Part shown: piece by piece, positions 21,542-33,530 of the stretch
How the letters are laid out: every line of letters starts with the position of its first letter
Numbering within the stretch: position 1 is the stretch's first letter
Source: Prosopocoilus inquinatus
Taxonomy: Eukaryota > Arthropoda > Insecta > Coleoptera > Lucanidae
Assembly: GCA_036172665.1 (NCBI GenBank)
Contig: CM069874.1
Span: 52,620,707 to 52,684,706 of the forward strand
DNA length: 64,000 nucleotides
Direction of reading: 5' to 3'
Translations under genes and position numbers: made by a program
The notes under the pieces: generated by a model
Told to the model about the DNA's origin: nothing
Seen by the model: the letters and a program-made list of their open reading frames with translations, nothing else
The model's database searches: none

Positions 21542-22437
21542 AATTCTCAGTTAATAATATAACAAAATGCTACATCATAGTCTACTGTAAACGTACGTGC
21601 ATAATCTATTTAGTAATCGATCTAAACGTGTGTGTATTTCCGTGAACCAGTCGTTTACAAAGCAAGAAAGGAAAATCTATTTATAGTAAGATCATAAACA
21701 AAGAAATACAGGTTTGACTGCAATGATAACGACGACGCATAATTAATTTGCAAATTATTCGCCAAATTATGCATTAACAAAGCCACATTAACAACGATCG
21801 CTCGATCTTCAGCATTACACATTTGTAATTTTAGTTGATTACAACTCCTACGATGTTCTTCAGCCAGTATTTACACTTATGTAACGATAATATTCTACTG
21901 ACTAATAAATTCTAAACGAAAGTCTTATAATTTGCATTACAGTGAACTCGATTTTACCACTTACCTTTCCGTTTACAGGACAAAACATGTTTGTGTATAT
22001 TTCGGAATGACGTCAAACCAGAAGATTTCAGTAATTATTCTTTTCTTTGAAGTAAAAGATATAAAAATTCCCTAATACGTGGTCAAAAATATTAGATCTA
22101 CTTACAGCACAGTGAATAATTGAAATAATTCATACGAATAAGCAGCATTTACCTTTACTTTTGATAAGTATAAAAACTTTTGATAAGTAAAAAAAATTCA
22201 CTTTCATCATATCAAACTACAATCACGAGGTCATCATTTATCTTAAAATGCACGATCAATAACTTCCTTAAATGTTTAAGTATTCAGTAACTCATCTAAT
22301 CTCGTCGCGATTAATTTCAAATTTTAATGTTAATTGCGATTGTTCATATATTTTTAGGGCGTGGAGAAGAAAATTAATAATACAAAACTACACATCAAAG
22401 GCGAAATCAAATAATAGCTACAATACAACAGGGTCAA
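21542..22437. other. No recognisable feature
   Basis: AT-rich sequence. The 60-codon frame at 22272-22454 has no motif and partly overlaps the next MITE, so it is not called. Confidence 0.5.
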
Positions 22438-22439
22438 TA

Positions 22440-22648
22440 CACAGAGAAAAATGAATAATAAAAGGTTACACCATTGTAATCAGAATGAAGACAGGAACAA
22501 ATTGTAGCAAATATTAGCACAATTGTAGTAAACGTTACTTTACGAATAATGGCTTCTTCCACAATTGTGCGAATATTTGCTACAATTTGTTCCCCGTCTT
22601 CATTCTGATTACAATTGTGTTACTTTTTACTATCTATTTTTCTCTGTG
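22440..22648. repeat. Near-perfect fold-back MITE (CACAGAGAAAAAT ends)
   Basis: 209 bp, flanked by TA (22438-22439, 22649-22650). The arms are about 88 bp and almost perfectly complementary (GTAATCAGAATGAAGAC, GGAACAAATTGTAGCAAATA and complements). If transcribed it would form a long hairpin. Confidence 0.9.
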
Positions 22649-22650
22649 TA

Positions 22651-23212
22651 GGGACGAGGTAAGATGACCGAAACCTAAATAAAATTACTTGTAACTTGAA
22701 CTTCAACGCCCTATCGCTGTTTTAATAACGAAACCAACGAGGGTCAGACCTATAACTCAGGCAGCCAGTATTTTGAAATTTATTGTCACTACTTCGTATT
22801 AACAAAATAACCTTAGCAATTTCGTAACAAAAAGGTTATTTTTTAAAAAGCTTTTCTACTCGGTAATGAATTTCTTTAGTTACCAACAAAAAAATACTCA
22901 CAATCGGTGTATTGTGGTGAATAGTAATCCAATTTTACATTGGTTTTTATTGCGGATTTATTGTAGCTACAGGGTAGGTCAGTGAAGGCCGGAAAATTTA
23001 AAACTCCTGTATTTAAAACAGGTTTTTATTTTTTCGTAATACTTGAATGTTATTTTGTTACGTTCGAAAAAGCTAAAACTTGTACTAAATAACATGAAGC
23101 AAGTAACAATAAAAATGTACCAGAAAATTACAAAAGAAATTGAATTAATGGAATTTTCACACTAAATTGAATTTACCTTTTTGACCACACCATATAACGT
23201 ATCAATACCTTA
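22651..23212. other. No recognisable feature
   Basis: AT-rich interval between two MITEs; no frame or repeat pair seen. Confidence 0.5.
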
Positions 23213-23214
23213 TA

Positions 23215-23585
23215 CTGGGTGATTAATGGAATTCATAATTACAGGAGGCTGTGATTGACGCTATTTTATGCTGTGTGGTTGGTTACAATGAAAAATAAAT
23301 ACTAAGTTGACAGATGTCATATTTGAGGTTATGCTCCTGCTTTTATCTAATTTTTATTTTCTTATTTTAGTTTGACTGGATGCTGGTTTAAACCCTTTTT
23401 TAGAATATTAGGGGCGGTTCCACAAGATAAGTCCGTTTATTATTAATCATTAAAAAAAATAAATGTCACAATTCTGACATAGAAAATTTTTAACTTCAGA
23501 TGTACTTCAAACTGTAAGCCTGTGTTGCCAACTTTTTGGAAAATATCACAGCCTGCTCTTATTATAAATTCCGTTGATCGCATGG
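23215..23585 (-). mobile_element. MITE family E, copy 1
   Basis: 371 bp flanked by TA (23213-23214, 23586-23587). The end stretch AATTCATAATTACAGGAGGC pairs imperfectly with GCCTGCTCTTATTATAAATT. The other copies, 25673-26021 and 48027-48389, are in the opposite orientation and share TTTAAACCAGCATCCAT and GAGCATAACCTCAA. Confidence 0.88.
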
Positions 23586-23587
23586 TA

Positions 23588-24160
23588 TTTTTACAAAGGG
23601 CAAGTAATGTAGAATTCGATTATGGTAAGATATACAGGATGTTCCATGTAAAAAGAAATTGAGTTATCGATATTTTTTATTACCAATGTTAGCGACGACC
23701 AAGAAATTCCCTTTCTCTTCAAAATTTCCGCAAATTGTGCAATAAATTTCAGTAACACTAAGGCGAAAGTAATTGTAAGTTTTGCTCCAATCTAACCTTA
23801 TGGAGACGCTTTTTATATCCTCATTACCCAGAAGCTAATTTTCAAAAAACTTAGTTTCGCTCGCAGTGCCCTTTCGGCTTTGTTTCATGTTACACACATG
23901 ATTTTGTGTTTTTTATGTTTCTGTACGTATGGTTAGTTTATTGTTTGCATTTTGCTTTAATCAATTATGACAGAAAAAATACAATGTCAACAATAAAGTG
24001 CAAAGTTGTAAAATACGCGAAAAGATAAAAAAATCGTATTTGGAGTAAACAGAAAAATAAAACTGTCGCTATAACAATCACACAAAACATATTTAAATAA
24101 ATAAATAAATATATAAACAATGTCAATTTTCCTTAATTCGTTATTATTATCACAAGAATT
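23588..24160. other. Isolated element tip near 23630; otherwise featureless
   Basis: TATACAGGATGTTCCATGTA at 23632 resembles the TACAGGNTGTT tips of the window's fold-back elements, but I find no partner end nearby. The remainder is AT-rich with no frame. Confidence 0.35.
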
Positions 24161-24164
24161 TTAG

Positions 24165-24300
24165 ATAATTTAAAAGCGCTCAGTGGCTTAATGTTTCACT
24201 TTCTCAGGAGTGAAAAATAAATAAAAACAAAACAAGTTGTCAGGAAAAACCATAAAGTTATTTATTACAATCTCTTGTAATCAATTAATTAAAGATTTTA
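24165..24300. repeat. PLE terminal-repeat remnant
   Basis: TGTTTCACTTTCTCAGGAGTG followed by AATAAATAAAAACAAAACAAGTTGTCAGG parallels the inner part of the PLE 1 ends (TCAGGAGTGAAAAAAAGTAAA, ACAAGTTGTCAAG). The hammerhead-like stem is degraded here. Confidence 0.5.
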
Positions 24301-24411
24301 AGAGAATTTCCTGTCGGTTGACAACACTGCTGGCAAAGAATATCATGTTTCGAGCAAATTTTCTCACGTCGCGACGTCCCTACTTCAGCCAGAATTCTCT
24401 CGGCCTTTGAA

Positions 24412-24618
24412 AACTGGTACACTCTGAGAAAAACAATGTTTCGGTGGTGTTAACCGATCCTAAATCTGAAGTTTGTAAACGTCACTCAAATTACTCCAAA
24501 TCCTGCTATGGATTTGTCAAATTTGACACCGACATCAAAATGATAAATGAAGGTTTGATTTACACATTACAAAATTATGAAATTTTGACATTGGTGTCAA
24601 TTTTCAGTGTACCAGTTT
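24412..24618. repeat. Small MITE with CACTCTGAGAAAAA ends
   Basis: GAAAACTGGTACACTCTGAG near 24408 is mirrored by TTTTCAGTGTACCAGTTTTC near 24605. Between are two inverted phrases around GTCAAATTTGACACC. It lies just before a different MITE at 24666. Confidence 0.6.
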
Positions 24619-24665
24619 TCAAGAGCCGCAACTGTACTATGCCCGTCAAAAAAATCTGGAACACG

Positions 24666-24779
24666 TACAACGATGCTCGCCATAAATGATACCATTTGAC
24701 AGTTTCGTAGCCCTTACGCTCAATGTTATAGGGGTGTGGTTCGCATGAAGGAGTATCATTTAAGTTGAACATCGTAGTA
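24666..24779 (-). repeat. MITE family F, copy 1
   Basis: About 114 bp. The tips TACAACGATGCTC and its partner form an imperfect inverted repeat. It contains TTTGACAGTTTCGTAGCCCT, also found reverse-complemented in the copy at 54354-54472. Confidence 0.8.
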
Positions 24780-25672
24780 CATGTCCTATTGTAGTTTAAC
24801 TTGAAACTTGTCCTATTGTATATAAGACGAGTTATTTATTGTTACTATGATGTATTCGTCTGTATGTTTATTTCTGCGCTTTTACGTTACTCCAGAAACA
24901 AGTTTAAAGTTGCGTTCAAGCTGATAAAATAACACAAAAATGCCTGTAAAGACTTATCCCAGATTTTTTTTGGCGGGCGTAGTACGTATACCGAAGCGGC
25001 TGAATACCGAAGCAAAATCGAAATTTCGGCGCATTCCTAGTTTTCATATTTATGTATTAGTAGAATAGCTATGCCGGTTCTGGAACAAAATCCCATAAGA
25101 AATAGGTGGCATGACGTGTGGTGAGAGTCGCGAGGATGTCTGGTGCAGGGGATCATAAGCTGATCGTCAAGCAATTCATAAGCTAATATGTTAAAGCTGT
25201 TAAAAGCTGATCGTAATATTTTAAAAATGGGTGAAAAAATCATCTTATGAACATCAAGCTGTTAAAAGCTGATCGTCAACAAGCTCTTAAAAGCTGGTAA
25301 AGTAGTTACTATCATTTCAGCTTTTAACAGCTTGCTGTTCATAAGCTTTTGCTGATGAAGCCCCAAATAGACCTGAAACTGCTGTACAGAGGCTGCTCGA
25401 GGGATCCACTGCAATCAAAAACGATTTGCAACTGTTTTTTCTTTTCTTAATAAAATTAGAAAACGTGAAACGAATGTTCTGGGAGTGATTTATCGCTTGT
25501 CATAATGCTTACAAATTTATTTCTTATTACCAGTAATATTTTGCGTCGATGAATTAATAATATTTCAGTTAATGACTGGACCTTTGAGGTATGAATAATT
25601 TGAAAGAGATTACGTGACTACATGAGTATGTCATTTTTATTAGATACGTATTACTTATTGCTAAGAAAGATA
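24780..25672. other. Repeat scraps: AGCTTTTAA cluster and two dispersed fragments
   Basis: 25140-25340 holds several copies of AAGCTGATCGTCAA and GTTAAAAGCTG in both orientations, a small internally repetitive fold-back. 25340-25430 (GATGAAGCCCC ... GCTGCTCGAGG ... AATCAAAAACGATTTG) is a fragment of family H (see 33531). 25480-25640 is the inverted partner of 14985-15145. Confidence 0.6.
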
Positions 25673-26021
25673 CCATGCGATCAACGAATTTATAATTAGA
25701 GCAGGCTGTGATGTTTTCCAAAAAGTTGGCAACACAGGCTTACAGTTTAAAATTAAAAATGTTGTGTCAGAATTGTGACATTAATTTCTTTAAATGGTAA
25801 ACGAATTTTTCTTGTGGAACTCCTCCTAATATTCTAAAAAAGGATTTAAACCAGCATCCATACAAAATAAAATAACAAAATAAAGACTGTATAAGTCACG
25901 AGCATAACCTCAAATATGACAACCGTCAACTTATTGTCTATTTCTCATTGTATCGAATTACCGAGCATAAAATAGCATCAATCGCAGCCTCCTCTAATTA
26001 TGAATTCCATTGATAACCCGG
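25673..26021 (+). mobile_element. MITE family E, copy 2
   Basis: 349 bp flanked by TA (25671-25672, 26022-26023). Tips CCATGCGATCAACGAATTTA and the mirror of CCGGGTTATCAATGG. Colinear with 48027-48389 and inverted relative to 23215-23585. Confidence 0.88.
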
Positions 26022-26023
26022 TA

Positions 26024-27074
26024 TTTTCGCGGCTTACCATAAATGATCCTGAATAAGTACTCGTAAAATACATAAAATTGTTAATGTAAACTAGAAGATA
26101 AATTTTGAGATTTTGATGTCTTCTTATTTTCACTTTCAGAATAAATCTACTTTCTTGACATGGTGTAAACAAGTCTATATTTTCTTTTTTGGCATAAGAG
26201 ATTATCATCACTATTCCAATTCCACAAAAATACAAGTGAATTTACATGTAATAGGGCCCTGATGAATCCATCTCCTCTACATACAAATCAATGAATACAG
26301 TCGTGAATGATCGAAAATGTTCGTAAATCGTCAAAAAATATCAAAAGACTGTTAAAAAGTAGAAATCGAAAGCAAATAATAAAATCTGACATGTTATAAT
26401 TTCTTTTTTTTCATATTAGGAATATTATTTATTCTTGCCAGCACTCAATACTTTCCGCAGTCCATAGAGTGTACAGTCTTGGACCTAAAAGAAGCCCCTG
26501 TTTACTAATTTACCGCCCGGCTATACTGGGCTATACTTATACAGAAATAAGTACATTAATTTTAACCAGTAACAGAACTCGTCAAATTAAACAATTTTTC
26601 TCTGTATCATTTTTTCCAAATCGCAATTTTTTTTTAATTTTTCCCCCTATAGATTAACGAGTCCGCTTGTGTTAGGTGCTTTCTATCGCTTAAAAGTTTG
26701 AATCACGATTCGAATAGTTTGGGCTTGAATTTCGTAGTTGTTGCAACAAAATGCCTGACTTGAATTTTTGATTGACAGTTCATTTGTAAATAACCATAAT
26801 TCAATCCAAGTTTTAAAAATAGAGAGATTAAAAAAAACGAATGTCTGTTTTTGAACCAAAACACGTTTGGATCACGATTTTGTGAGTGACACAAAGCACC
26901 TATTGTTCTAATCACAGGTTCTAAGAATGAGCAGTATTTTCTTTTTGTAAATTGCTTAAAAACGGTTGTTTGTCAAATAGATGACTTTTGAAAATAATTT
27001 GCTGTCACCTTTGTCAAGCATGCGTCTGAAATAAAATAGCTCTCTTGAACAATGCTTACATTTTCAAATTGCAC
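26024..27074. other. AT-rich interval; weak inverted pair 26660-26930
   Basis: TTGTGTTAGGTGCTTTCTAT near 26668 is loosely mirrored by AAGCACCTATTGTTCTAATCA near 26893, suggesting an old fold-back of about 270 bp. The enclosed minus-strand frame (26703-26915) follows from that repeat and is not called as a gene. Confidence 0.4.
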
Positions 27075-27335
27075 TGGTTTTGTATTAAGTTAAGGTAAAA
27101 GCCAAGGCAATGCTGCTTTAGCCCAACGCATTTATCTGGAATGGTTTCTGAATCGTCGCATTCCGAATGTTCGCACATTTGTCAGAGCGGTGCAGCATTT
27201 CCGAGAACACGGATCATTTAAGGCTGCAGCTTACGATCGTGGCCGACAACGTCCAGACACTTGCAGACATTGAGGAGGCTATTTTGTATAGCGTTAAATG
27301 TAGACCCGGATGCATTAATATTATACGACAGACTT
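27075..27335 (+). pseudogene. DUF4817-type mariner transposase, N-terminal fragment
   Basis: The plus strand reads GNAALAQRIYLEWFLNRRIP, NVRTFVRAVQHFREHGSFKA and, after a frameshift near 27265, ADIEEAILYSVKCRPG. This is the DUF4817 region and the start of the next helix-turn-helix, as in residues 18-90 of the intact protein at 2257-3312, but clearly another subfamily. No catalytic domain follows. Confidence 0.75.
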
Positions 27336-28983
27336 GACATTGCGTCAGGTTTGTTCACGTCATCGTTACTAGGCAACAGTCACAGCGCAGCAATATAGTA
27401 TAATCTCCAATGGCGGACGGCGATATTTTTAGCAAATTTTTAAATATTAACTCGATAATTAGAACATTCACAGAAAAAAAATGTATTTAAAAAAGTTGTT
27501 ACTCTTGACGAGTTTTATTGTCAGTTAAAATTAATGTACTTATTTCTGTGACACGTCGTATTAATCCGACCGATCTAAGTTGAGAACAATAAAGGATAAT
27601 TTAAACAATGCCCAATATTTTATAGGGGCTGTAAAATACTGGGACGTAATAATTAGCAATTGTAGTTCTGTAAAAAGGTAGTCAATCTCTTATCGGCGCT
27701 CGTAGTGAGAACAATTCTTTCAATTTAACGTTAGGTATTTGTATATAATTTCGAACTTTGTCATTTATGCCGTAAAAATGCCTAAAAAATCGAACTGAGT
27801 GAACATTTACGCTTCCGAATTGTTATGAAAACACGTGTAATAAAGAAAAAATAAATTGTTAAATATTTGTTAAAACCTAAATGTATTAACGTTACAACTT
27901 TTTTAAGGAATATTTTAATTTTCACTTGCAATAATTTATGCAGATTTTAGCCTCGCATTAATACAGTTGGCCGATAAAGTAATGGACACGGGCTGTAAAT
28001 AATAATTCTCTTAAGTCCAAGACTATACATACAATGTAAGTATAAACAATGGGGAATAATCACTATGAAATGTAAATTACTGATTTTTTTGGTATTGCAA
28101 TTGAATATACGGAGTGTTACAATATTTCAAGACCCTAAATGACTGATTTTACAATAAAAACGATGCTACAATTTTCTTTACTCTTTTCATAAGACAACTT
28201 TTGAGAAAATTAATTAATTTTTCAAGACAGCACAATAACGTCACCATACGAATTGGTTGCAACATAAAAGTGATATCTATTACAATTCACCAGCGATATT
28301 TAGTTAGCAACAATGAAATCTTAATTCTAATATCGCGCCAAAGTGTTAGTAGGGTCATCGTCTGATAAGGATTTGGAAACATGTACCAACCTTTCCTTTA
28401 ACTAAAAGTAATTTAAAATTTACCTTCTAAAAACTCACTAGGTTTTTTATTGGTTGTTAGTTTTACAGAAGCCTTCAATTAAAAAAAAATCGTAATATGC
28501 TCGTAAAACGAGTCCACCATATTTCGTTGTGATATTAGTTTTATCAAATCAAAATTTGAAAGAGATCTGCTATTGCAATAAGTTGTAGTAAAACGTCTTT
28601 AATGTGGACACTTACAGACCGCATAATAGAGATGGTGTTTCCTCGCAATGTACAGCCGGCGTAACTAATAATGTCATAGGGAAAATAGCTTATAAGGAAC
28701 AGCCTATCTTCTTTAAAGTTTACGCACCAGGGTCGGACCGCAATAAATGTAAAATCTGCAGTATTTAAATTTTATGACATGCAAATACAATGATTATCGG
28801 AAAAGAATTTCGGTGTTGCTATTAAGCCGGGGTCACTCATGCGGCATTCACTTCAGTCTTTCTTCTTTAATCTAGAGGTTTAGTTTACTACTTACATCAA
28901 CTAAGTAAAAGTATTGAGACCTTTCATTAGAAAAATAAATTAATTTTGGGCGCAGGTAAATTTTTCGTGCTTTGCAGTTGATA
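27336..28983. other. AT-rich interval without a clear feature
   Basis: A short patch at 27350-27430 contains GTTACTAGGCAAC (RFX-like half sites) and CCAATGGCGGACGG, which begins a 26-codon frame without a splice donor. No protein family is recognisable. The rest shows no repeat partner except a weak AGGGTCGG block at 28730 mirrored near 29950. Confidence 0.4.
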
Positions 28984-29903
28984 TACCGGGTGTCCCGCGC
29001 CATGTGCTCACCCTTCTAGAATCTTTATTTATTAATCGATTAACCTGAATTTTGGAGGCAATAAACTAAACAGAAAATGGAATTTTCCGACATACTGATA
29101 GTCGTCATAGGACTTCCGATTTCGCCGGAAGTGATATCAACTTTCTTATTTTGAATGGAACACCCTATATATTTTTACATATTTAAAATCTACGGAGCAT
29201 TACGAGTCCGAATACGTATCAATTGTTAATTTTGGTTTCCATGACAACGAAAAAAAAAACTTTTTTATTTTTCAATCTAGAAAGCTATGAATCGCTTTTT
29301 TCGATCTAAATCACTCCTTTGATGGTATTTTGATTTTTAACATTTTTACAGTATTTGAAATTTTAATTAGCTCTTAACTCATTTTTTTCGATAGAACCTC
29401 ATATGTTTCTTAGCTTAGTTCAACAGAACATTTTTTTCTGAGTACGCTGATACCAAATACGTCATATTTTCTTTGAAAATAATTTAAAATAGAGCATGTC
29501 TTATTGAAATTTTACACTTCCTTTATTTCAAATGACTTTCAAAGAAAATATGACGTATTTGGTATCAGCGTACTGAGAAAAAAATGTTCTGTTGAATTAA
29601 GCTAAGAAACACATGAGGTTCTATCGAAAAAAATGAGTTAAGAGCTAATGAAAATTTCAAATACTGTAAAAATGTTAAAAATCAAAATACCATCAAAGGA
29701 GTGATTTTCTCGAAACACTTGATCGCATTAGATCGAAAAAATGCGATTCATAGCTTTCTAGATTGAAAAATAAAATAAATTAAAAAAATCAGTATGCCGA
29801 AAAATTCCATTTTTTGTTTAGTTTACCATCTCCAAAATTCAGGTTAATCGATTAATAAATAAAGATTCTAGAATGGAGAGCACATGGCGCGGGACACCCG
29901 GTA
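28984..29903. mobile_element. Long-arm fold-back element, family G1
   Basis: 920 bp with tips TACCGGGTGTCCCGCGCCAT and TA on each side (28982-28983, 29904-29905). The arms are nearly perfect mirrors through most of their length and meet around a 50-bp centre at 29490-29530. The left arm has about 145 bp (29095-29240) with no counterpart in the right arm. That piece holds GGACTTCCGATTTCGCCGGA and TTTCTTATTTTGAATGGAA, which recur in the fold-back at 58346-59679. Confidence 0.9.
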
Positions 29904-29905
29904 TA

Positions 29906-30663
29906 TTTTGGTATGATTTATAACGGAGGTTAGTGTCCTTTACGACCCGACCCTGACAATAATTATTATTGAGGTTCATGGTAATCTACTCCTTGTAAAA
30001 TTTACGCCCGCTCGATTCATTATTTCTTAAATGAGATATACTGTAGTACTAATTTTTGTGTTTTTACTTTCCCCATGACATTATTATTTACGCTTATTAT
30101 TATTTCAGAGTATACAAGTCGTGCTTCAAAAAGAAGGAAAATCTGACTTAACCACTTATTCACCGAGACGACAGATATTTGAGTAAACATGTTGCCTTGC
30201 TTATACTTGCCAGAGAAAAAATAACTCAGGGCAGGTTCACGTATCTAGGAAAATATACAGAGTTTTCTTTTATTGCGTGCAAATATTTAAACCTGGAATA
30301 TATCGCCATAAACGGCAACCATTGAACTCATATGTTCTCAACAAAAATGTAATAGTTTTCGAGAAAAATGCACTGGCAGATTTTCACTAAACCGTTTGAA
30401 AACTGCTGGCATAGCTAAAAGTGGAACGCGGCCGCCTCTTCAATTATGACCCGAAGCTGAAGTAGGCCAGGGTCGGTCAGTACTTCACTTGATCTTGAGC
30501 ACGAACGACGTAAATCAGCCGCTGCGATCAGCTGGTCAGTCTAAACGTTTACAATTTAAATTAACTTCACTGCAAGTAATTACAAGTTTAAGTTTTTTAA
30601 ACTAAAATCTACTGCAATTCAAGAAGCTGCGGTTCGTAATTGCCGAACAAATTAAAAGCGAGG
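29906..30663. other. No clear feature; GC-richer patch 30420-30540
   Basis: 30420-30540 (GCGGCCGCCTCTTC ... GATCAGCTGGTCAG) stands out by composition but has no open frame of note, no splice pattern and no repeat partner in the window. Confidence 0.4.
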
Positions 30664-30665
30664 TA

Positions 30666-32148
30666 CAGTGTGGTCCATTTTTGGTGGTTTTACAGGGTTT
30701 CTCTGTTATTTATAGGAATAGAAGAAAATCGTTTTCGCGACCCAATGCTACTTTTTCAAGAAAAACACAGTGGGCAAAACAAAAGTTAGCTATCTCGATT
30801 CATTCGGGAAATATCGGTCGAAAACGCATTTTTCCTAAAAATTCTTTTTCACAATATCTCAGTTGTTTGACAAGATATTCTGAAAATTCAAAAACTATTT
30901 TATTCAGAAATGATTGTAGATTTTACTAACGTTATTATCTTTTGTTGAAACTGCACCAATTCAGAGAAACAGACTATAACTTTCTAATTTTAAATGGAAA
31001 TCACAGTTGGCGATGACAAATAAATAGCTTGTTTAATGAGGTTTTCAAAAATATAAAGTTTGATATAATTATTTTTTTAAATAACAAAGATACTAACTTC
31101 CATTACTTTGCAGTAGCTATCAAGCTATCTATGACACTAGAAACAAAAGAAAATTCAGTTGTTTTCCTCAAAAATCCATTTTTAGAATAAATAACTTGAA
31201 ATGCATAATGCTATTAGAGAACTCATAAAACTAGGAGTAATATAAATATGAGTTAATTATCAATGCAGTTTTGAAGAATTATATGTTATATGCTCTTTTG
31301 GAATTATTAAATCTTAAATTTTGAATTACCAAAAATTCTTAGATGTGTTTATTTCACTTTTACCCGTGATAAAATTTATTAATATACAAAAGTTCTTGAA
31401 AGCATTTTTAAACTTAAGAAATATCTGACCCTTCAATAATTTCTCAAAGAAACATACTAATTAATACAATTTAAAATATATAAAAATCTCTTAGCTGTTC
31501 ATTTTAATAATTACAGAACTGTTTAAATTGATTTAATTCATTTTTACATACTTGTGGTTTTATGTCAGTATCTAATAGATACATGAAACTATTTATTTAT
31601 TAAGTTAGCTGTTTTACTTAATAATAATAATTCACTTTTTGTGGAAAAAGCTGAACTATTTCTTTGTTTTTGTTGCCATGAGTGACTTGTTAGCTACCGA
31701 AATACAAAAGAATAATTAGTATTTTTATTATTCGTAAAAATAATTGTATCAAACTTTATATTTTTGAAAACCTCATTAAACAAGCTATTTATTTGTGTCA
31801 TAGCCAACTGCGGTTCCCATTTAAAATTAGAAAGTTATAGTCTGTTTCGCAGAACTGATGCAATTTCTACAGAAGGTAATAACGTCAGTGAAATCTACGT
31901 TAATTGCTGAATAAAATAGTTTTTAAATTTTGAAAATATCTTGTCAAACAAGTGAGATATTGTGGAAAATAATTTTTCGGAAAAATTCGTTTTCGACCGA
32001 TATTTCCCAAACGAATCGAGATAGCTAACTTTTGTTTTTCCCACTGTCTTTTTCTCGAAAAAGTAGCATTGGGTCGCGAAAACGATTTTCTTCTATTCCT
32101 ATAAATAACAGAGAAATCCTGTAAAACCACCAAAAATGGACCACACCG
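30666..32148. mobile_element. Long-arm fold-back element, family D, copy 2
   Basis: 1,483 bp with TA at 30664-30665 and 32149-32150, tips CAGTGTGGTCCATTTTTGG, arms about 480 bp. Homologous to 19710-21127. In three of the four arms of the two copies the same 75-90 codon frame reads inward from the tip (for example 30681-30929 plus, 31900-32172 minus). I treat that as a by-product of arm identity. Confidence 0.9.
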
Positions 32149-32150
32149 TA

Positions 32151-32683
32151 CAAACAAATTGTAATTTCTCATTCTATATTATTTTTAATAGACTTATAAA
32201 AATTGACATTACTTTTTTTTCCATGGACCGTAACCAGTAATACTTTCATAACTAGCAGCGAGATTGCAGCAAAAGTTTATTTACGTAAAAGGATGAAGGA
32301 AGAACATTTTTAACGCGCTTGCCTAATTAGTACATAAATGTGCGGATTTATTCGTCGATAGTTGATATCGTAAAACATATTAATTCGTTCAGTGAATTCA
32401 AATTTTAAATAAAATAATTAATAAACGATATCAGTGATTATAATTACGAAACGCTACGTTGCGGTATCGGTGGGCATGTTCATATCGAGAGGAAGGCGAA
32501 GTTGACCTTCCTTCTTCCTCGCACATTTCAGCAGTTCCAAACAAGTGGTCCATCCGAAATTTTTGGGTATGATAGGGTAGCCACCAAAAGATACCCGCAA
32601 AAGGTACCATTTCGTGTACTTATATTGAGGCTTTTTTATTTGCAGACAGTAAAAGAACACCCTGTATTTGATTCTACGATTTA
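32151..32683. other. No recognisable feature
   Basis: AT-rich. Frames at 32454-32684 overlap on both strands and carry no motif. Confidence 0.45.
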
Positions 32684-32897
32684 GGCTTAATTCTCACAGG
32701 AGCAGCGCGTCGCGTCAAATTTTTACATGGAATTTTTTGACATAAAAGGCTGCCGAGTGAGAATTGCTTCATTTAAAACCATCGCAACTTTTAGAGGCAG
32801 CTAAATGACGCGACGCGACGCGACGTGAGGTGAAGTGAAGTGACGTGACGTGACGTGACGTGACGTGACGTGGCGTGACGTATGAGAATTGAGCTTC
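32684..32897. repeat. Inverted-repeat element enclosing a TGACG minisatellite
   Basis: TTAGGCTTAATTCTCACAGG at the left is mirrored by TATGAGAATTGAGCTTCAG at the right, about 214 bp in all. Its right half (32806-32881) is a run of TGACG/CGACG pentamers, with GACGTGACGTGACGTGACGT at the core. Each TGACGT is a CRE/ATF-type half site by sequence; no function is implied. Confidence 0.75.
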
Positions 32898-32939
32898 AGT
32901 CAATAGTTACGTCACGCTTTTCTATAATAAGGAAGAATT

Positions 32940-33405
32940 ACTTAAGGTTATTTGCTATAGTCCTCCGGAAAACGAAGCAAAGCAATAGAAAGTTCTATTT
33001 TGTGGATAAAATTGACGGAAGAATCATGACTGTTGGGGGTTTGAACTGAATGGTTGGTTCCGGGGGAGAAAAAGACTATCCAGTCGGAAAGCATGAGTAA
33101 ACAATGCGAAATGGGAATGGCCAAAGAATTTTAGATTTCTGCATAGGAAATAATATGATAGTTGCTAACACGTTCTTCTAACATAAGGACGTACATACAC
33201 AAATACACCAGAATGATGGAAAGCAAGAATGAAAAATCGATTATTGATTCAGATTGATTGCAAAGAGATGACGGAAGATGTAAGAGTTAAAAGTCACGAA
33301 ATTGGTTCAGATCGCTTCCTGGTAGAAGTCCAATTAAACAAATCCATGTCACGATGGTGACCATCGATACAACGCATACAAACACGAAATTAGATCGTCC
33401 CTTAA
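32940..33405 (+). pseudogene. LINE apurinic-type endonuclease fragment
   Basis: Across three frames the plus strand retains the endonuclease C-terminal half: DYPVGKHE, then GNGQRILDFCIGNNMIVANT with FF, and after frameshifts DVRVKSHEIGSDRFLVEVQL. These correspond to the loop after GDFN, the helix before NT(x)F, and the SDH catalytic segment of non-LTR retrotransposon APE domains (His of SDH replaced by Arg). RTE- or Jockey-like elements fit. No reverse transcriptase follows; a fold-back element begins at 33531. Confidence 0.7.
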
Positions 33406-33530
33406 GCTTTGATTAAGCTAAGATAGAAGGTGCCGTAATGGAGCGGCTGTAATATGACAGCGGATGACGTCACGTAGCGTAGGAAAATGACGTACATTGA
33501 CGTAAAATAAGCAAAAACTTAAAGTTGTAC

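Noticed and set aside
27410..27490. First exon starting MADGDIFSKFLNI
   Set aside because: Good start context, but the frame stops after 26 codons without any GT donor, and nothing downstream continues it.
19700..32172. Conserved protein-coding gene suggested by repeated 75-90 codon frames
   Set aside because: The frames lie entirely in fold-back arms, so similarity is expected from repeat identity; one arm is already frameshifted. No known domain.
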